A stretch of 64,000 bases of DNA, taken from CAMCXT01 sp040403315. GTDB taxonomy: Bacteria; Bacteroidota; Bacteroidia; M30B66. Below, in pieces: positions 51,493 through 60,151 of this stretch; within the stretch, counting starts at the first letter, position 1; every line of letters begins with the position of its first letter. Where the stretch lies: positions 186,001 to 250,000 of the forward strand of contig JBBAKX010000001.1 of the NCBI GenBank assembly GCA_040403315.1, in the 5' to 3' direction. The notes under the pieces are model-generated. The model searched no databases. It was not told the DNA's origin and saw nothing but the letters and a program-made list of their open reading frames with translations. The position numbers and the translations under genes were made by a program.

Positions 51493-51774
51493 ATGACTGA
51501 ACTGAAAACGCTGAGCCTGCAGGATATCGACCGGATTATTGAAATGGCGTGGGAAGACCGAACGCCATTTGATGCGATTTTTACCCAGTTCGGACTTCGA
51601 GAAGACGACGTAAAGGCCTTGATGAAAAGAGAACTTCATCCTAACAATTGGAGAAAGTGGAGAGCGCGTGTGCAAGGCAGAATAACCAAACACCTAGCCT
51701 TGCGCGACCCTGAAATGTCGCGCTTCAAATGCAGTATGCAGAGGTCGACCGGCAACAGAATCAGCAAACGCTGA
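51493..51774 (+). CDS. DUF2805/TIGR03643-type small protein
   Basis: The 93-aa product contains the block IIEMAWEDRTPFDAIFTQFGLREDDVKALMKRELHPNNWRKWRARVQGRITKH, a conserved family of unknown function. The ATG at 51493 begins where the family begins; the longer upstream open frame overlaps the trans-sulfuration gene and is not needed. The C-terminus is basic. A helix-turn-helix-like DNA-binding role has been suggested by its layout but is not shown here. Confidence 0.85.
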   Translation: MTELKTLSLQDIDRIIEMAWEDRTPFDAIFTQFGLREDDVKALMKRELHPNNWRKWRARVQGRITKHLALRDPEMSRFKCSMQRSTGNRISKR

Positions 51775-51832
51775 AGCTTCTAGTTGATATACGGTTTTTT
51801 TTACCTTTAGATCCCCAAAATCATCACAAATT

Positions 51833-52789
51833 ATGACAGGATCCACGGATCGGGTGCTGGTGATCGGTTCTTCCGGTCAGATCGGCACCGAACTCGTTCA
51901 ACGTTTAAGAGAAATCTATGGCAACGATCACGTTATTGCTTCTGATCTCCGAGCGCCAATTGTTTCAGAAGGCCCTTTTGAACAGTTGGATGTACTAAAT
52001 CGTCAGGCCCTGATCGACATAGTTCAAAAACACAAAATCACCCAAATATATTTACTTGCTGCGGTGCTTTCTGCCACAGGCGAGAAAAACCCAATGTTTG
52101 CTTGGGAGCTGAATATGAACAGCTTGCTGTATGTATTGGAATTGGCAAAAGAGCAGAAAATCAGAGTGTATTGGCCTAGTTCAATCGCTGCATTTGGATC
52201 CAATACGCCTAAAAACAACACGCCACAACACACAATTATGGAACCTGGAACAGTTTACGGTTTCAGTAAATTGGCTGGTGAACGTTGGTGCGAATATTAC
52301 CACCAGAAATTTGGTGTGGATGTTCGCTCTTTGCGCTATCCTGGTTTGATCGGTTGGAAATCTGCCCCAGGCGGTGGAACAACCGATTATGCTGTGCACA
52401 TCTTCCACGAAGCACTTGAAAATAGTTCATATACAAGCTTTTTGTCGGCTGAAACGCGCTTGCCAATGATGTATATGAGCGATGCAATTGATGCTACTAT
52501 TGCTATAATGGATGCACCAGCGAAAAAAGTAAAAATCCGTAGTTCTTACAACCTAGCAGGCTTCAGTTTTACTCCTGAAGAACTTGCAGCCGAAATCCGA
52601 ACATTTATTCCTGATTTCGTTATTGGCTATGCTCCAGATTTTCGTCAATCCATTGCCGACTCTTGGCCTGCATCTATCGATGATTCAACTGCAAGAGCCG
52701 ATTGGGGATGGGCTCCAAAGTACGACTTACGCAAAATGACGGAAGACATGTTGGTGAATCTACGCTCCATGAAAGCCTTGGTGAAATAA
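51833..52789 (+). CDS. L-threonine 3-dehydrogenase, SDR type
   Basis: The 318-aa extended SDR has VLVIGSSGQIGTELVQRLREIYGNDHVIASDLR (GxxGxxG), the catalytic Ser and Tyr in YWPSSIAAFG and TVYGFSKLAGE, and the TDH-specific RYPGLIGWKSAPGGGTTDYAV. It oxidises threonine to 2-amino-3-ketobutyrate with NAD. SDR-type TDH is characteristic of Bacteroidota and other groups that lack the zinc type. A TACCTTTA box (near-TAnnTTTG) lies about 30 bp upstream. Confidence 0.9.
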   Translation: MTGSTDRVLVIGSSGQIGTELVQRLREIYGNDHVIASDLRAPIVSEGPFEQLDVLNRQALIDIVQKHKITQIYLLAAVLSATGEKNPMFAWELNMNSLLYVLELAKEQKIRVYWPSSIAAFGSNTPKNNTPQHTIMEPGTVYGFSKLAGERWCEYYHQKFGVDVRSLRYPGLIGWKSAPGGGTTDYAVHIFHEALENSSYTSFLSAETRLPMMYMSDAIDATIAIMDAPAKKVKIRSSYNLAGFSFTPEELAAEIRTFIPDFVIGYAPDFRQSIADSWPASIDDSTARADWGWAPKYDLRKMTEDMLVNLRSMKALVK

Positions 52790-52872
52790 GCATCGAAATC
52801 CAATTCCAGGAAGGTAAATTATTTGCCCAAACCGATACTGAAAGGTAACTTCGCAGGCTTAGTTCTCATATT

Positions 52873-54384
52873 ATGTCATCGCATCAGTTATTCGTTTACA
52901 ACACCCTGAGCCGTCAAAAAGAACCGTTCGAGCCCATTAACGCTCCACATGTAGGTTTATATGTTTGTGGTCCAACAGTTTACGGAGAGGCCCATCTTGG
53001 TCATGCTAGGCCTTATGTGACTTTCGATGTGTTAAATCGGTTCCTTACGCATATCGGCTACAAGGTGCGGTATGTGAGAAACATTACTGATGTTGGGCAC
53101 TTAGAAAATGATGCAGACGAGGGCGAGGATAAAATCGCAAAAAAGGCGCGCCTCGAGCAATTAGAGCCAATGGAAATTGTTGAGCTATATACCAACAGCT
53201 TCCACGAATCTATGCGGATGCTCAACAACAACCATCCGGGCATTGAACCACGCGCTTCGGGGCATATTCCGGAGCAAATTGAAATGATTCAGCGCATCAT
53301 CGACAACGGTTTCGCTTATGAATCAAACGGTTCGGTGTACTTTGATGTGATCAATTATAGCAAATCAAACGATTACGGGAAACTTTCGGGGAGAATTATT
53401 GAAGACCTAATTGCAGGTGCAGGAAACGAGCGTCGCGTATTGGAAGGGCAAGAGGAAAAGCGTAATCCCGAAGATTTCGCACTTTGGAAAAAGGCAGATC
53501 CACGACACATCATGCGCTGGCAATCGCCTTGGAGCGAAGGATTCCCAGGTTGGCATATCGAATGCTCGGCTATGAGCCGGAAATATTTGGGAGAAACATT
53601 CGACATTCACGGAGGAGGAATGGACCTCGTTTTTCCTCACCATGAAAGCGAAATTGCTCAATCAAAAGGAAGTTGCGGCCATGCTCCTGTGAAATATTGG
53701 ATGCACAACAACATGATTACCATTAACGGTCGGAAGATGGGTAAATCGTTGGGCAATTTTATCACGTTGAAAGAATTTTTCACCGGCTCTAATGCCTTAC
53801 TTGATCAAGCTTACAGTCCAATGACCATTCGCTTTTTCATCCTTCAGGCCCACTATAGAAGCACACTCGACTTTTCGAATGATGCTCTAAAAGCTGGAGA
53901 AAAAGCTTACAAGCGCATCATCAATGGATTGCGTTCGCTTAAGCAAATGCAACATCCTGGAACTACAGAAAACGAAAGTGCCGAACTTACGGAGCGCATC
54001 AACAATGCTGCTAAGCAAGCTTATGAAGGCATGAACGACGATATGAACACGGCCATTGCCTTGGCTTCGCTCTTTGAATTGTTGAAGATTGTTAACTCAA
54101 TTAAAGGCGGACAAATTGCTTGGGAAACGGTTGGAATTGACGCCTTCGAAAAATTAAAATCCACCTATACCACATTTGTAGAAGATATTTTTGGACTGAT
54201 TGAGGAGAAAGGAAAGTCGGCAGGAATGCTCGACCTGTTAATGGATACAATTCTTGAGTCGTACAAGAGTGCGAAAGAACGAAAAGACTATGCTTTGGTA
54301 GATGCTATTCGTGCGAAAATCAAGTCAGAAGGACTAGTAATTAAAGATGCAAAAACCGGAATATCTTGGGATTATGAAGAATAA
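52873..54384 (+). CDS. cysS: Cysteinyl-tRNA synthetase
   Basis: The 503-aa class I synthetase charges tRNA-Cys. VCGPTVYGEAHLGHARPYVTFDVL carries the HIGH-type motif (HLGH) and a zinc Cys; GWHIECSAMSRKYLGETFDIHGGGMDLVFPHHESEIAQSKG and KMGKSLGN (KMSKS) follow. It is a normal length with the C-terminal anticodon domain. The start of the M28 peptidase gene lies within its last 11 nt. Confidence 0.96.
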   Translation: MSSHQLFVYNTLSRQKEPFEPINAPHVGLYVCGPTVYGEAHLGHARPYVTFDVLNRFLTHIGYKVRYVRNITDVGHLENDADEGEDKIAKKARLEQLEPMEIVELYTNSFHESMRMLNNNHPGIEPRASGHIPEQIEMIQRIIDNGFAYESNGSVYFDVINYSKSNDYGKLSGRIIEDLIAGAGNERRVLEGQEEKRNPEDFALWKKADPRHIMRWQSPWSEGFPGWHIECSAMSRKYLGETFDIHGGGMDLVFPHHESEIAQSKGSCGHAPVKYWMHNNMITINGRKMGKSLGNFITLKEFFTGSNALLDQAYSPMTIRFFILQAHYRSTLDFSNDALKAGEKAYKRIINGLRSLKQMQHPGTTENESAELTERINNAAKQAYEGMNDDMNTAIALASLFELLKIVNSIKGGQIAWETVGIDAFEKLKSTYTTFVEDIFGLIEEKGKSAGMLDLLMDTILESYKSAKERKDYALVDAIRAKIKSEGLVIKDAKTGISWDYEE

Positions 54385-55384
54385 ATTTACCGCCGCGGCT
54401 ATTGGGCTGCTTGTTTTCTTTGCATCCTGTGGAGGTGGAAACGATTCTTCGCCTGAAGTAAAGCCAGAGGAGGTTAAAAAGAAAGTTGTTCCAGCTGATC
54501 TACCCGTATTCAGTGCCGATTCTGCGTATAAATACACTGCAGCACAAGTTGCTTTTGGACCGCGTGTACCCAACACTCCTGCTCACGTAAACTGTGGTGA
54601 TTATCTTATCGCTGAGCTCAATAAATACGGTGCAACGGTAATTGTTCAAGCTGGAAATGTAACGGCTTACACAGGTGAGTCGTTAAAGTTTCGCAACATT
54701 GTTGGTCGGATGCAACCAGAACTGAAAGAGAGGATTATGATTTCCTGTCACTGGGATACAAGACCATTTTCTGATCGTGATCTAGAAAAACCCAAGGAGC
54801 GTTTTGATGGTGCTGTGGATGGTGCTGCGAGTGCAGGGATTATGCTTGAGATAGCGCGCATTCTAAAAAGTAAACCTGCCACCGTAGGGATCGACTTGGT
54901 ATTCTTCGATGCAGAAGATTATGGAAATCCATCGGATGGAAACTCCTATTGCCTTGGTTCACAATACTTCGCTGCAAGACCTCCGTTTACAGATAATTTC
55001 CCAAAATTCGGCATCAATCTCGACATGGTAGCAGCGCAATCGGCTACCTTTTATCGTGAAGGTTATTCGATGGAATATGCTTCAGATATTGTTTTTAAAG
55101 TGTGGGATATAGCAAATGAATTGGGGCATAAAAACACATTTGTTCCTGAAAATAGTAGCTCAATTACTGATGATCACTTTTTCATCAATTCTATTTTGGG
55201 GATTAAAACCATCGATGTGATTCACCATGATCCGAGCACAGAAACTGGCTTTGGAAGTTATTGGCACACGCAAAAAGATAACATGGATGCTGTAAACACA
55301 GGAACCATGCAGATCGTTGGCCACACTTTGCTTGGCGTAATTTACAGCGAAAAGACTGGCACAAATAGCAGCTCGTCCTTATGA
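54374..55384 (+). CDS. M28-family glutaminyl cyclase-like lipoprotein
   Basis: The 336-aa product starts MKNKFTAAAIGLLVFFASCGGGND, a lipoprotein signal. The M28 zinc-peptidase domain follows, with ISCHWDTRPFSDRD, FDGAVDGAASAGIMLEIARIL, VDLVFFDAEDYGNPSDG and TIDVIHHDPST, matching bacterial glutaminyl-peptide cyclotransferases, which cyclise N-terminal Gln to pyroglutamate. Zinc ligands (D, E, H) are present. It overlaps cysS by 11 nt, so the start codon is firmly placed by the lipobox. Confidence 0.88.
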   Translation: MKNKFTAAAIGLLVFFASCGGGNDSSPEVKPEEVKKKVVPADLPVFSADSAYKYTAAQVAFGPRVPNTPAHVNCGDYLIAELNKYGATVIVQAGNVTAYTGESLKFRNIVGRMQPELKERIMISCHWDTRPFSDRDLEKPKERFDGAVDGAASAGIMLEIARILKSKPATVGIDLVFFDAEDYGNPSDGNSYCLGSQYFAARPPFTDNFPKFGINLDMVAAQSATFYREGYSMEYASDIVFKVWDIANELGHKNTFVPENSSSITDDHFFINSILGIKTIDVIHHDPSTETGFGSYWHTQKDNMDAVNTGTMQIVGHTLLGVIYSEKTGTNSSSSL

Positions 55385-55403
55385 ACTTTTAAAACGGTTC
55401 ACT

Positions 55404-55472
55404 AGAATTGTTATCGTCTTAACAATTCTGATTAAATAAAAAAGTCCCGAATGTTAAATCCGGGACCTTTTT
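55404..55472. terminator. Tandem hairpins, bidirectional terminator
   Basis: AGAATTGTT (55404-55412) pairs with AACAATTCT (55421-55429). A second hairpin, GTCCCG (55444-55449) with CGGGAC (55461-55466), is flanked by A- and T-runs. They separate the convergent M28 peptidase and glutamate dehydrogenase genes. Confidence 0.8.
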
Positions 55473-55491
55473 AAAAACTAATTCTTATTCA

Positions 55492-56916
55492 CTATGGGAA
55501 TACCCCCAACGTACTGTAAGAAGTGGCAATTTTCTTGATTGCATTTACAAATGCAGCTGTTCTCAAGTCAGGAATACCAGGAGTATAGTGGAATTCATTG
55601 CGAATTGAGTGGTAAGCTGTAATCATTGTTTCTTCTAAACCAGAATAAACAAGATCCAACTCATCTGCTCCACGTTCAATCAATGCTTTTTGGGCATCCG
55701 TAGCTACGCGACCAGTCATTTGCTCTAGTACAGTAATTGTATTTCGACCAGCGCCTTCATCCCAACGTTTTCCTAGGCGACCAAAACGCACGTGACTAAG
55801 GTTTTTCAACCATTCGAAATAAGAAACAGTTACACCACCAGCATTGAGGTAAATATCAGGGATGATGTAAACACCTTTCTTGTTAAGGATTTCTTCTGCC
55901 TCAGGTGTTACAGGTCCGTTTGCAGCTTCACCAATAATTTTGCACTTGATACGATCAGCGTTGTCTTTGTTGATCTGATTTTCGAGTGCCGCTGGAATTA
56001 ATACATCACACTCCATTTCGAGTGCAGCATACTTATCCATTGTAGTTGTTCCTGGGAAATTGAGGATGCTGCCTGTTTTGTTGCGGTGTGCTTCTAATGC
56101 CAATGGATCAATTCCATCTTGACTGTAGATTGCTCCATCCCATTCAGCGATAGCGATGATTTTCCCACCAGCTTCGTGAACGAATTTGCATGAGTGGAAG
56201 CCTACATTACCGAAACCTTGTACTACGAAAGTTTTTCCTGCTACACCTGGAGTAAGTCCCCATTTTTCACAATCCTCTGCAACACTAAGGGCTTCACGGA
56301 TACCGAAGTATACACCAAGTCCAGTTGCTTCTTTACGCCCACGGATACCGCCTTGAGAAACTGGTTTTCCAGTAACACAAGCCATCGCGTTCAGTTCGTT
56401 AGGGAAGAAAGTGGCGTAAGTGTCAACGATCCATGCCATTTCACGTTCGCCTGAACCATAGTCAGGAGCAGGAACGTCGATACCAGGACCGATGAAGTTC
56501 TTTTTGATTAGCTCGGAAGTGTATCGGCGGGTGATTCTCTCCATTTCATCAGCAGTAAGCTTTCGTGGACTTACCTTAATACCACCTTTGGCGCCACCAA
56601 ACGGTACGTCAACGATTGCACATTTGTAAGTCATCAAAGCTGAAAGCGCCATTACCTCATCCTGATTTACAGCAGAGCTAAAGCGAATTCCTCCTTTGGT
56701 TGGGAGTTTGTGGTGAGAGTGTTCAGCGCGATAGGCTTCAATTACAGTATATTCATTCCCAATTTTCACAGGGAATCGCATTCTGTAAACGCTGTTGCAG
56801 AATTTAATTTGATCTAGGATTCCTTCTGGAACGCTTACAAATTTAGCTGCACGATCGAAATACTTGAGGACGTCTTTGAAAAACTCATCCTCTCTTTTCT
56901 CCGTAATACCGGACAT
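55492..56916 (-). CDS. gdhA: Glutamate dehydrogenase (Glu/Leu/Phe/Val family)
   Basis: The 474-aa enzyme interconverts glutamate and 2-oxoglutarate plus ammonia. GGIRFSSAVNQDEVMALSALMTYKCAIVDVPFGGAKGGIKVSP holds the substrate-binding Lys and catalytic Lys; VQGFGNVGFHSCKFVHEAGGKIIAIAEWDG is the NAD(P) motif. The length and the SKGG-like organisation fit a hexameric GDH. It has a good promoter with both -33 and -7 elements. It lies alone between terminators. Confidence 0.93.
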   Translation of the reverse strand: MSGITEKREDEFFKDVLKYFDRAAKFVSVPEGILDQIKFCNSVYRMRFPVKIGNEYTVIEAYRAEHSHHKLPTKGGIRFSSAVNQDEVMALSALMTYKCAIVDVPFGGAKGGIKVSPRKLTADEMERITRRYTSELIKKNFIGPGIDVPAPDYGSGEREMAWIVDTYATFFPNELNAMACVTGKPVSQGGIRGRKEATGLGVYFGIREALSVAEDCEKWGLTPGVAGKTFVVQGFGNVGFHSCKFVHEAGGKIIAIAEWDGAIYSQDGIDPLALEAHRNKTGSILNFPGTTTMDKYAALEMECDVLIPAALENQINKDNADRIKCKIIGEAANGPVTPEAEEILNKKGVYIIPDIYLNAGGVTVSYFEWLKNLSHVRFGRLGKRWDEGAGRNTITVLEQMTGRVATDAQKALIERGADELDLVYSGLEETMITAYHSIRNEFHYTPGIPDLRTAAFVNAIKKIATSYSTLGVFP

Positions 56917-56953
56917 ATAAAGGTTGTTTTAGTGTTTGACTGGGTTAACGGAG

Positions 56954-56982
56954 CAAACGTACATATTTTTTTTTTCCGACAA
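56954..56982 (-). promoter_or_regulatory. Complete Bacteroidota promoter of gdhA
   Basis: The minus strand reads TTG (56982-56980), an 18-nt spacer, and TACGTTTG (56961-56954). This is the best-formed promoter in the window. Transcription should start near 56948, giving a leader of about 32 nt. Confidence 0.65.
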
Positions 56983-56997
56983 TAGGTATTACCTAAT

Positions 56998-57513
56998 TCA
57001 TTCCTTCACAAATAGTGCTTTTAGTTCGGTTGCGTCTTCAGGTTTCATTTTTCTGGCAAGGATAAGGCTGAGTTGACGTCGGCGCAAAGCTCCGTCGTAC
57101 CGGAGTTTTTCGTGTTCAGTTTCCGGAATACACTCAGGAACTGAGATTGGATTTCCAATTTGGTCTACAGCAACAAAAGTGTAAATGGCCTCATTGCATT
57201 TTTCTTTATCGCCAGAAGTATGGTTTTCAACCCAAACATCAATAAATACTTCCATTGAGGAGGTAAAGGCTCTGGAAACTTGAGCTTCGAGCGTAACAAT
57301 ATCTCCTAGTTTGATTGGGCGGTCGAAGGATACATTGTTAACAGAAGCTGTAACAACTACGCGGCGGCAATGGCGGTGCGCAGAAATCGCAGCGGTTATG
57401 TCCATCCAGTGGAGTAACCTTCCGCCCATAAGATTTCCTAGTGTATTGGTGTCGTTTGGAAGCACGATTTCGGTAGAAACGGCGTGCGATTCGCGGGCGA
57501 ATTTGGTTTTCAT
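56998..57513 (-). CDS. Acyl-CoA thioesterase, hotdog fold
   Basis: The 171-aa product has the hotdog acyl-CoA thioesterase signature LPNDTNTLGNLMGGRLLHWMDITAAISAHRHCRR, with the catalytic Asn/Asp region, and VTASVNNVSFDRPIKLGDIVTLEAQVSRAFTSSMEVFIDVWVEN. It resembles BFIT/YciA-type enzymes, which hydrolyse medium- and long-chain acyl-CoA. The C-terminus ends in a helical tail. It appears monocistronic. Confidence 0.88.
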   Translation of the reverse strand: MKTKFARESHAVSTEIVLPNDTNTLGNLMGGRLLHWMDITAAISAHRHCRRVVVTASVNNVSFDRPIKLGDIVTLEAQVSRAFTSSMEVFIDVWVENHTSGDKEKCNEAIYTFVAVDQIGNPISVPECIPETEHEKLRYDGALRRRQLSLILARKMKPEDATELKALFVKE

Positions 57514-57615
57514 GGGGTTAAAGGTAGTTGAAATTGGAGTTTGGGTTCGGTGTTATGGGTGGAATTTGCGGAAGGAGTTGATTGGCTAGAATTAGAAATT
57601 CGCTAAGCTGCATGA

Positions 57616-57653
57616 TATCCCTTAAGGAGGGATTAATCCCTCCTTAAGGGATA
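57616..57653. repeat. 38-bp perfect palindrome
   Basis: The bases from 57616 to 57653 are perfectly self-complementary, centred between 57634 and 57635. Each arm contains CCCTTAAGGAGGGAT. A run of A follows. The rest of 57514-57867 is AT-rich and shows no gene. The element could be a terminator for one of the flanking transcripts, or a mobile palindromic unit. Confidence 0.8.
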
Positions 57654-57855
57654 AAAAACAAAAAATTTCTGTCCTCTCAAACTTTTTAACATTTTTAATT
57701 ATCACCTAAAAATTCATTGATGACCATTTTTTAACCCTGCTACGAACAAATAAAAATTACCATATACAATTAAACTTACTTTAAAATCCAACTTATAAGT
57801 TTCAATTAAAGCCGTAAATCAATCGCCCGTCAATCTCTCAAGCTGCATTATCAAC

Positions 57856-57863
57856 TACCTTTG
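57856..57863 (+). promoter_or_regulatory. -7 promoter element of hemJ
   Basis: TACCTTTG matches TAnnTTTG and ends 4 bp before the ATG at 57868, so the transcript is probably leaderless. Confidence 0.5.
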
Positions 57864-57867
57864 CTAA

Positions 57868-58410
57868 ATGCTTTACTTCTACCTCAAAGCCATTCACATT
57901 ATCTTCATCGTAACCTGGTTTGCTGCCCTATTCTATATGCCGCGCTTGTTTGTTTACGATATAGAAGCACGCTCAAAATCCGAAATCGAACGCAATATTC
58001 TGCTCAACCAATTTCGAATCATGCAAAAACGACTATGGTACGGAATTGCTTGGCCAAGTTTCATAATTACGATGCTCCTTGGAACGGCACTGGCGCTTAA
58101 CCTTGGTCTTGACTTCTCTGTCGATTGGTTCCTCTGGAAAATTATTCTAGTTGCCGGGTTGGTAGCCTACCATTTCGCTTGCCACGCTATTATGAATCAA
58201 CTTGCCAAAAATGTTTTGAAATTCTCTTCTCAAGGCATGCGCATGTGGAACGAAATTGCAACAATATTCCTCTTCGGAATCGTATTTTTAGTTGTGTTTA
58301 AAAATACCATCAGTATGCTTTATGGCCTCGGTGCATTGATTGGACTTATAGTTGTTTTGATGCTCGCCATTAAAGCATACAAGAAGTTACGGAAGCCGAA
58401 AAACCAATAG
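57868..58410 (+). CDS. hemJ: Protoporphyrinogen oxidase HemJ-like (CopD family)
   Basis: The 180-aa membrane protein begins MLYFYLKAIHIIFIVTWFAALFYMPRLFVYDIEARS, a HemJ signature with the conserved His (KAIHII), and has four membrane segments. RMWNEIATIFLFGIVFLVVFKN is the family C-terminal motif. HemJ oxidises protoporphyrinogen IX to protoporphyrin in haem synthesis and needs the conserved His and Lys. The conserved Lys is present in WKIILVAGL. It is convergent with the next TPR gene. Confidence 0.85.
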   Translation: MLYFYLKAIHIIFIVTWFAALFYMPRLFVYDIEARSKSEIERNILLNQFRIMQKRLWYGIAWPSFIITMLLGTALALNLGLDFSVDWFLWKIILVAGLVAYHFACHAIMNQLAKNVLKFSSQGMRMWNEIATIFLFGIVFLVVFKNTISMLYGLGALIGLIVVLMLAIKAYKKLRKPKNQ

Positions 58411-58416
58411 ACAAAA

Positions 58417-59142
58417 TTATTTCTTTAAAGCCTGAATGTTCCGCTCGGCCATAATAAAACCTGGAAAAATACGCAACGCTTCGGTAAACATCAACTCTGA
58501 TTCTGCTTTAAATCCTGCTTCCATCAACAAAACACCTCTGATGTTTTTCGAGGCAGCCAGTACAGGAACGGCTTGAGATTTTAACAACTCCCCTTGGTAA
58601 TTGAGTACAATCTTTTCATTCTCTGCACCTGGCAAAGCTTCAAGGGCGGCTAAGTTCTGCTCTGCTGCTTCATAATTCTTCGATAAAAATTGTAGCGCCG
58701 AAATCTTGTATAAAAACAATGGCTTTTTAATCGACGAAAACAATTGTTGGTAAACTAAAATTGCCTCTTTGTACGCGCCAAAACCTTCGTAAGATTGCGC
58801 CAAAGCCTCCTTGATTGTAAGATTCTCCTTTTGCTCTTTTAGTATCTCTTGGGCAATTGCAGCCGATTGTTCAAACATACCTCGACCTAAATATACAAAG
58901 CATAAAGAATCCAAAAGATCTTTGCGTGCCGGCTGGGCCTCCATCCAATAATACAGTGCCATTGTGGCTGATGACAAATCGCCAATGCGTTTCGACTTCA
59001 AATAAACACGCTCATGCAATTTGTTAGACGGAAACGAGGTTTTACCTGCCGGGGATGGGCTTCCTGATGTTTGAGCGGTCGACGTTTTAGTGATCAACAT
59101 GGTAAAAATGCCGATCGCTAAAAAACAAACAATACGTTTCAT
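58417..59142 (-). CDS. TPR-like secreted protein
   Basis: The 241-aa product starts MKRIVCFLAIGIFTMLITKTSTA, a signal peptide, and consists of TPR-like helical pairs, e.g. SAAIAQEILKEQKENLTIKEALAQSYEGFGAYKEAILVYQQLF and NYEAAEQNLAALEALPGAENEKIVL. The ATG at 59142 was chosen over 59166, which lies inside the HU-SPOR gene. It follows that gene by 5 nt, so the two are probably co-transcribed. It is probably periplasmic. The partner is unknown. Confidence 0.75.
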   Translation of the reverse strand: MKRIVCFLAIGIFTMLITKTSTAQTSGSPSPAGKTSFPSNKLHERVYLKSKRIGDLSSATMALYYWMEAQPARKDLLDSLCFVYLGRGMFEQSAAIAQEILKEQKENLTIKEALAQSYEGFGAYKEAILVYQQLFSSIKKPLFLYKISALQFLSKNYEAAEQNLAALEALPGAENEKIVLNYQGELLKSQAVPVLAASKNIRGVLLMEAGFKAESELMFTEALRIFPGFIMAERNIQALKK

Positions 59143-59147
59143 TGAAT

Positions 59148-60131
59148 TTATAGAATAAGCATCCAAGCTTCTTCGTTCAAGCCTTTGCGGATGTCGTTAA
59201 GCTCTTCGGTAGCAATTGAAATGTCTGAATAATCACCATAAACAACGCGATACAAACCAGCTGGTGTGCGGTCAAGAATATAGGAATCAAATCCTTTTTC
59301 ATTAAGATAGCTTACCATGCCATCCGCATTGTTACGGGTCGAATAGCAACCTGCAACAACAAAAATCCTCGCGTTTTCAGCATTAAAGCCTGCAACTTCA
59401 GCTTCGGGAACAATTGAGACTCTAACTTTTAGCGTAGGTGCTTGATTTGATGAACGCAGAGCCAAGGTCTCAACCGAAGAGGAAGGAAAAATGTTTAATC
59501 CGGAAACTCCGTTGTTTTGCATCTTTGGAACTAACAAAAATGCCACTGCGGCTAAAACTGCAGCAATTGATGTTGTTTGCCACGCTTTACGAAAGCGTTT
59601 CTTCTGAGGAGCTGGCAAAACTTCTTCTGATAGTCCTCGACTAATCAATACGATAGGCTGTCGGCGCTCAGGACTTGCTCCTCGTGCTACAGGGGATGCC
59701 TGAATTGAATACAATCCAAATGCTTCAGGTAAATGATTTACAGAAAAATCCTGCTTGAACTGAATGTTACGTTCTGGATCAATACCGAATAAACCAACAT
59801 GTTGAAGGTCGGTGCGTTCTCCTGCCAAAATACGGTTTAACATAGCATCCGCAGCCGCAAGAATATATTGACGGGTTTCGGCGTATCCCAATCCTAACAA
59901 TGGCATCAGGCGATTTACCAGTAAGCCATCATCGGTGTTGAGATTTCTATTAAATAAGATATGTTTGTGTGGAGCCTGGAATATATGCGATACCGGGTGC
60001 ACTTTTGCAGCAGCATAGCGCGACACCAATCCACCAAAGCCAGGAATAATTACGCAGTCATGCTCCTTCAACAAGGAAGAAACCTCTCTGGCAATCAACT
60101 CTTTGCATGATTTATAGGCTGTGTGCTCCAT
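59148..60131 (-). CDS. HU-CCDC81-like/SPOR domain protein
   Basis: The 327-aa product has a tandem HU-like region (residues ~8-120: CKELIAREVSSLLKEHDCVIIPGFGGLV; ADAMLNRILAGERTDLQHVGLFGI), a membrane segment (TTSIAAVLAAVAFLLVPK, ~190-207) and a C-terminal SPOR domain (~255-327: ARIFVVAGCYSTRNNADGMVSYLNEKGFDSYIL). HU-CCDC81-SPOR proteins in Bacteroidota are thought to bind DNA or cell-wall material at the division site or envelope. SPOR domains bind denuded septal peptidoglycan. This protein can link a DNA-binding-like domain in the cytoplasm to periplasmic wall. Confidence 0.85.
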   Translation of the reverse strand: MEHTAYKSCKELIAREVSSLLKEHDCVIIPGFGGLVSRYAAAKVHPVSHIFQAPHKHILFNRNLNTDDGLLVNRLMPLLGLGYAETRQYILAAADAMLNRILAGERTDLQHVGLFGIDPERNIQFKQDFSVNHLPEAFGLYSIQASPVARGASPERRQPIVLISRGLSEEVLPAPQKKRFRKAWQTTSIAAVLAAVAFLLVPKMQNNGVSGLNIFPSSSVETLALRSSNQAPTLKVRVSIVPEAEVAGFNAENARIFVVAGCYSTRNNADGMVSYLNEKGFDSYILDRTPAGLYRVVYGDYSDISIATEELNDIRKGLNEEAWMLIL

Positions 60132-60151
60132 CTGTGTAAAGATAGCCGAAT

